Assembly (NCBI GenBank): GCA_007116685.1 | Contig: SKIC01000234.1 | Span: 1-9,900 of the forward strand | Direction: 5' to 3' | DNA from: Balneolales bacterium | GTDB lineage: Bacteria; Bacteroidota; Rhodothermia; Balneolales; Natronogracilivirgulaceae | DNA length: 9,900 nt | Shown here: piece after piece, positions 6,823 through 9,900 of the stretch | How positions within the stretch are numbered: position 1 is the stretch's first letter | How the letters are laid out: each line of letters starts with the position of its first letter | Notes under the pieces: model-generated | The model's database searches: none | Seen by the model: the letters and a program-made list of their open reading frames with translations, nothing else | Told to the model about the DNA's origin: nothing | Position numbers and translations under genes: made by a program

Positions 6823-7984
6823 GTTTTTTAATCTCGTCAAGAGAATCTCCTCCGAATTTTCGCAAAAATGCATTAGCCAGAACAGGAGCAATAACGTTTT
6901 CTATTACAACTACCGCTCTTGGAAGAGCGCACACATCAGATCGTTCGTATCTGGTGTCTTCCATTTTTTTTGAGCTGATATCAACCGTTTTTAATGGCTT
7001 TAGCATTGTAGGGATAGGCTTCATTACCCCACGGATTATTAAGGGCATCCCTGTTGTGATACCGCCTTCCAATCCACCGGCTCGATTAGTAGCTCTTTTG
7101 TAATTTTCTCCATCCCATGTGATTTCGTCGTGCACTTGATGGCCGGGTTTGCTACCGGATTCAAATCCCATACCAATCTCAACGCCTTTCATTGCTTGGG
7201 TACTCAATACAGCCTGAGCTAATTGCCCCTCAAGTTTTTGATCCCAATGTGTGTATGAACCTAGGCCGACAGGTAATCCGGTAACTACAATTTCATAAAC
7301 ACCACCCAGGGATGATCCAGCCTTGCGGTATTTTTTGATTTCATCAACCATACCTTCTGTGAGATTGGCATCCAGACATCGTACTTCAGATTCATCAGCG
7401 GTTTGGTATAGCTTTTCGGCACCTGTTTCCATGTAGGTTTCGGTAATCTCACGAACACTTTCCCAGCTGTCATAGCCTACAGACCCAATTCGCAATACAT
7501 GACCACCAATTTCAATTCCAAACGCTTTTAATAACTGCCTGGCAGGTACGCAGCAGGCAACTCTCATTGCAGTTTCACGAGCACTAGAGCGTTCAATTAC
7601 CGGTCGAATATCATCAAATCCATACTTTTGAGTTCCAACTAAATCCGCATGTCCGGGTCGTGGTAAAGTAATTTTCTCCACATCTGCGCCGTCACCTTCA
7701 GTATTCATTACAACAGGCCAGTTGTCTTTATCTTTATGATATGCACGATTTGGTAGTTTTAAAGCGATTGGGCTTCCCATTGATTTTCCAAACCTGACAC
7801 CAGAAGAGATTTCCGGAACATCTTTTTCGAAAGCCATTCTCCCGCCGCGACCGTAGCCTTTTTGCCGACGAGCTAGTTGTAATGCAAAATCATCTTTAGC
7901 AATAGGAATTCCTGCTGGCAAACCTTCAACTATTCCTACTAATTCTGGTCCGTGAGATTCTCCGGCCGTAGTGTATCGAATCAT
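6806..7984 (-). CDS. aroC: Chorismate synthase
   Basis: 392 residues, full length and of the longer form also seen in Gram-positive bacteria. It converts 5-enolpyruvylshikimate-3-phosphate to chorismate, the last step of the shikimate pathway, in the cytoplasm and with reduced FMN. Seen: TTAGESHGPELVGIVEGLP at the N-terminus (H11), RRQKGYGRGGRM (39-50), SGVRFGKSMGSPIAL (61-75), RPGHADLVG (109-117, H112), IERSSARETAMRVA (130-143), GSYTHWDQKLEG (242-253), NRAGGLEGGITTGMP (300-314) and RYERSDVCALPR (345-356, D350). All family signatures are intact. The ATG at 7984 begins the expected MIRYTTAGESHG and has no clear Shine-Dalgarno sequence. It lies 62 nt downstream of porQ and overlaps the M28-like gene by 17 nt. 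No other aromatic pathway gene is visible nearby. Confidence 0.97.
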   Translation of the reverse strand: MIRYTTAGESHGPELVGIVEGLPAGIPIAKDDFALQLARRQKGYGRGGRMAFEKDVPEISSGVRFGKSMGSPIALKLPNRAYHKDKDNWPVVMNTEGDGADVEKITLPRPGHADLVGTQKYGFDDIRPVIERSSARETAMRVACCVPARQLLKAFGIEIGGHVLRIGSVGYDSWESVREITETYMETGAEKLYQTADESEVRCLDANLTEGMVDEIKKYRKAGSSLGGVYEIVVTGLPVGLGSYTHWDQKLEGQLAQAVLSTQAMKGVEIGMGFESGSKPGHQVHDEITWDGENYKRATNRAGGLEGGITTGMPLIIRGVMKPIPTMLKPLKTVDISSKKMEDTRYERSDVCALPRAVVVIENVIAPVLANAFLRKFGGDSLDEIKKHVSAQ

Positions 7985-8046
7985 ACTGTTGAGATAAAAA
8001 CTATGAGTACTTATAAATTATGAATTGGGCAAGATACGGCTTTTTT

Positions 8047-9036
8047 TTAAAGCTGATATTGAATTCCCAATTGTGTTAAACGCCCAATGTCACTGTATGA
8101 ATTCCGGCTTATGTCAAATTGAAATCCTCTTAGTTGAATTCCGACACCAATACTTGCGCCACCAAGATCGATTCGCGCATCAGAGCGTAATTCTTCATGT
8201 AGAAAATGATTATAACCCAGACGGACATGAAAATTCTCTGAGAAGAGAAACTCACCGCCAATTATGAGATGGCGAAATAGATGGTCTGCAAATCTTGGAG
8301 TTTGTTCATCATTGAAAGAAGGCATTTCCCACTGAGTAAGAGAGTGTGCTGTAGCAGAAAGCCGTAAAGGTAAGTAGGTTAACTGTCTGGTTATAGAAGT
8401 ACGAAGATCGAAGGGTAAATCTTCTCGTTGTTCGTCAAAATAGTTTACTTGCCTGCCTAAATTCCCAAAAGACACTCCAGCCCAAGTTTGCTCATCATCA
8501 AATGTATAATGTAAACCTGCCGAAATAGCTAAGCCGGTTGAGCGAAAGGTGTGATAGGATGAGTGAATAAATTGGAATGCCACTCCAGCTGTTAATTGAT
8601 CCTGGATTTGCCTGGCATACCCTAAATTCATCGCAAAATCATTGGCTGTAAATGTTCCTAATTCTTCACCAATAGCATTGGTTTGAATCATTTCTCCGTA
8701 ACCAACAAATCGAAATCCTATACCAAATGTACCCAATTCATCATGATGAAAGGCGCCGGAAGCAAATCCCATATTTACGTCAGCCAGATGATTCAGGTAT
8801 GATAAAGCCAGCTGACCATGATGGTTTCCACTTAAATAAGCCGGGTTTAAAAGAAAAAGTGAAACGTCGGAATTTGGAAGAGAAACGTGATTACCACCCA
8901 ATGCAGCAGTTCTTGGAGACGTTGGAATGTTTAAAAAGCGGTAGGTTGCGTCTAAATTTGAGATTTGAGCCTGTAAAGTAAACAGGGGCGTAAATAAAAA
9001 AAGTATTACAAGGCTTAGAAATAAGAATTTCCGCAC
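8047..9036 (-). CDS. porQ: PorQ, T9SS outer-membrane beta-barrel protein
   Basis: 329 residues from a GTG start at 9036. No ATG is available between the upstream in-frame stop (9070-9072) and the signal peptide. Seen: signal peptide (MRKF, hydrophobic 5-20, cleavage likely after LQA at 23), then SPRTAALGGNHVSL (40-53), LFLLNPAYLSG (60-70), the PorQ-characteristic GYGEMIQTNAIGEELGTFTANDFAMNLGYAR (112-142, here quoted only by its ends GYGEM and GYAR), and alternating hydrophobic strands to the C-terminus ending in the aromatic/hydrophobic LGIQYQL, as in outer-membrane barrels. Known: PorQ is a T9SS component of the FadL-like barrel family also containing PorV, needed for processing of secreted cargo. 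The early SRxAALGG and NPA motifs are shared with PorV, but the GTFxAxDxAxxxGYAR motif favours PorQ. It diverges from mlaE. Confidence 0.9.
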   Translation of the reverse strand: MRKFLFLSLVILFLFTPLFTLQAQISNLDATYRFLNIPTSPRTAALGGNHVSLPNSDVSLFLLNPAYLSGNHHGQLALSYLNHLADVNMGFASGAFHHDELGTFGIGFRFVGYGEMIQTNAIGEELGTFTANDFAMNLGYARQIQDQLTAGVAFQFIHSSYHTFRSTGLAISAGLHYTFDDEQTWAGVSFGNLGRQVNYFDEQREDLPFDLRTSITRQLTYLPLRLSATAHSLTQWEMPSFNDEQTPRFADHLFRHLIIGGEFLFSENFHVRLGYNHFLHEELRSDARIDLGGASIGVGIQLRGFQFDISRNSYSDIGRLTQLGIQYQL

Positions 9037-9139
9037 AGTAGGAGATATTAAAGTGATTATTTCATTACTTTAGGCACTCACAATATAGTCATGCTAATGC
9101 TAATCCAAAAAAGCATAACGTCTTAACCCTGTATTTCTT
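9037..9139. other. Divergent intergenic spacer between porQ and mlaE
   Basis: 103 bp, AT-rich, must hold the promoters for both directions unless mlaE is read from further away. Seen: a tandem ATGCTA pair (9091-9102) and, on the minus strand, a TTGACA hexamer at 9140-9145 overlapping the first codons of mlaE without a convincing -10 partner. I see no clear copy of the Bacteroidota promoter pair (TTTG / TAnnTTTG) and no Shine-Dalgarno sequence before either gene. Confidence 0.4.
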
Positions 9140-9880
9140 TTGTCAACACTGTTTATCGACATAGGCCGCTACTGTAAGTTATTGTATGAAGCTCTGCGCT
9201 CTTGCACAGAGTTTGGCATGTACAGGAAAAATCTGTTTGCTGAAATGGTTAAAACAGGTTACGATTCATTACCAATTATACTTTTGGCAGGCTTTTTTAC
9301 CGGAGCGGTAATGACCATTCAGACTTCATATCAGTTGGTTGCGGCATATATTCCTAAATCTACCATCGGAGCTATTGTTGCCCAATCACTATTGATTGAA
9401 TTGGCAGCAGTTATTAGTGCTCTGGTTTTGGCGGGCCGTGTTGGAGCTAGAATTGCAACCGAACTAGGTACTATGTCGGTCAGTGAGCAGATTGATGCGC
9501 TGGAATCTATGGGATTTAATTCGGTTACATTTCTGGTAATGCCCAGAGTTTTAGCAGGTATTTTGATGTTTCCGGTAATCTACATAGCTGCATCTGCTGC
9601 AGGAATTGGCGGTGGGGTTTTGGCTGGAGTTATTACTGGTGAATTGCCTGCTGCTGATTTTATGATTGGTGCACAGGGGGTATTTAATCCGTGGGATATA
9701 TCCTTTGGGATGGTGAAATCCATCGTTTTTGGATTTGTAATTACATCCATATCCTGTTTTAAAGGATATTATGCCAGTGGCGGAGCTGAAGGCGTTGGTA
9801 AAGCCACAACACAAGCCACCGTTTTAAGTTGTATTTATGTACTGCTTGCTGATTTCATGTTAGCAATTTTACTACTCTAA
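9140..9880 (+). CDS. mlaE: MlaE-type ABC transporter permease (lipid transport)
   Basis: 246 residues from TTG at 9140, the first possible start after the in-frame stop at 9116-9118. The first in-frame ATG (9218-ish, residue 27) would remove the conserved N-terminal amphipathic region, so TTG is preferred. Known: MlaE is the inner-membrane permease of the Mla system, moving phospholipids between inner and outer membranes with MlaF (ATPase) and an MCE protein MlaD. Seen: SLPIILLAGFFTGAVMTIQT (43-62), the signature GRVGARIATELG (99-110) followed by SVSEQIDALESMGF (113-126), TM segments at about 45-65, 85-105, 133-160, 190-207 and 226-246, and DFMIGAQGVF near 173-182. All fit the MlaE/YrbE family at normal length. 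A probable ATPase gene starts 5 nt downstream. Confidence 0.93.
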   Translation: MSTLFIDIGRYCKLLYEALRSCTEFGMYRKNLFAEMVKTGYDSLPIILLAGFFTGAVMTIQTSYQLVAAYIPKSTIGAIVAQSLLIELAAVISALVLAGRVGARIATELGTMSVSEQIDALESMGFNSVTFLVMPRVLAGILMFPVIYIAASAAGIGGGVLAGVITGELPAADFMIGAQGVFNPWDISFGMVKSIVFGFVITSISCFKGYYASGGAEGVGKATTQATVLSCIYVLLADFMLAILLL

Positions 9881-9885
9881 GAACC

Positions 9886-9900
9886 ATGATTGAAATTAAA
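9886..9900 (+). CDS. Start of probable MlaF-type ABC ATPase, cut by window end
   Basis: ATG at 9886 opens the frame MIEIK, 5 nt after the mlaE stop. ABC ATPases of the MlaF group commonly begin with such a strand (M-I-E-x-K/R), and this gene normally neighbours mlaE. Only five codons are visible, so the call rests on position. Confidence 0.55.

Noticed and set aside
6823..6891. Longer M28-like start upstream of 6822
   Set aside because: Would extend deep into aroC and move the signal peptide away from the N-terminus.
8039..8053. T-rich inverted repeat near the porQ stop as a terminator between porQ and aroC
   Set aside because: The stem is only about 5 bp with little GC and the run of A on the transcribed minus strand is not a U-tract; not a convincing terminator.
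8025..8267. 80-residue plus-strand frame opposite porQ
   Set aside because: Antisense to the conserved porQ C-terminus, low-quality protein composition, no family features.
9091..9102. Tandem ATGCTA ATGCTA in the porQ/mlaE spacer as an operator
   Set aside because: Only two six-base units and no matching site elsewhere in the window; could be chance.

Overview
This window looks like chromosomal DNA from a member of the Bacteroidota/Balneolota group. The strongest reason is that it carries both the gldKLMN core of the type IX secretion system (T9SS) and porQ, which are essentially confined to that radiation. The low-to-moderate GC, the weak or absent Shine-Dalgarno sequences at most starts and the divergent, compact form of GldM point towards a Balneola-like lineage rather than a classical Flavobacterium; that placement is inference. 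There are no mobile elements, RNA genes or CRISPR arrays, and the coding density is high.

Left block, plus strand (1-3882): the 3' part of gldK (cut by the window edge), then gldL, gldM and gldN. Gaps shrink along the block (85, 40 and 7 nt), as expected for one operon. GldL and GldM form the proton-driven inner-membrane motor. GldK and GldN form the periplasmic ring attached to the outer membrane. GldM is clearly shorter than the well-studied homologues and appears to lack most of the first periplasmic domain, while the key motor residues of its membrane helix are kept.

Convergent junction (3873-3953): two hairpins sit between gldN and the minus-strand block. One spans the gldN stop codon. 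The other is a 10-bp perfect stem flanked by A and T runs that reaches the stop codon of the opposing gene, a likely bidirectional terminator.

Minus-strand block (9036 down to 3951), in transcription order: porQ (T9SS outer-membrane beta-barrel protein), aroC (chorismate synthase), an exported M28-peptidase-like protein that has lost part of its metal/catalytic site, a small TPR protein, and an exported LysM protein ending in an RlpA-like double-psi beta-barrel with the catalytic triad spacing of a lytic transglycosylase. aroC/M28 and TPR/LysM overlap, and M28/TPR are 11 nt apart, so these four are probably co-transcribed. porQ is 62 nt upstream of aroC and may share the transcript.

Right end, plus strand (9140-9900): mlaE, the permease of an Mla-type lipid transport ABC system, followed after 5 nt by the first codons of what is probably its ATPase (mlaF). 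porQ and mlaE diverge across a 103-bp spacer and both appear to use non-ATG starts (GTG and TTG). Overall the window concerns the cell envelope: secretion motor and ring, outer-membrane T9SS component, peptidoglycan remodelling and phospholipid transport, with one aromatic amino acid gene embedded.
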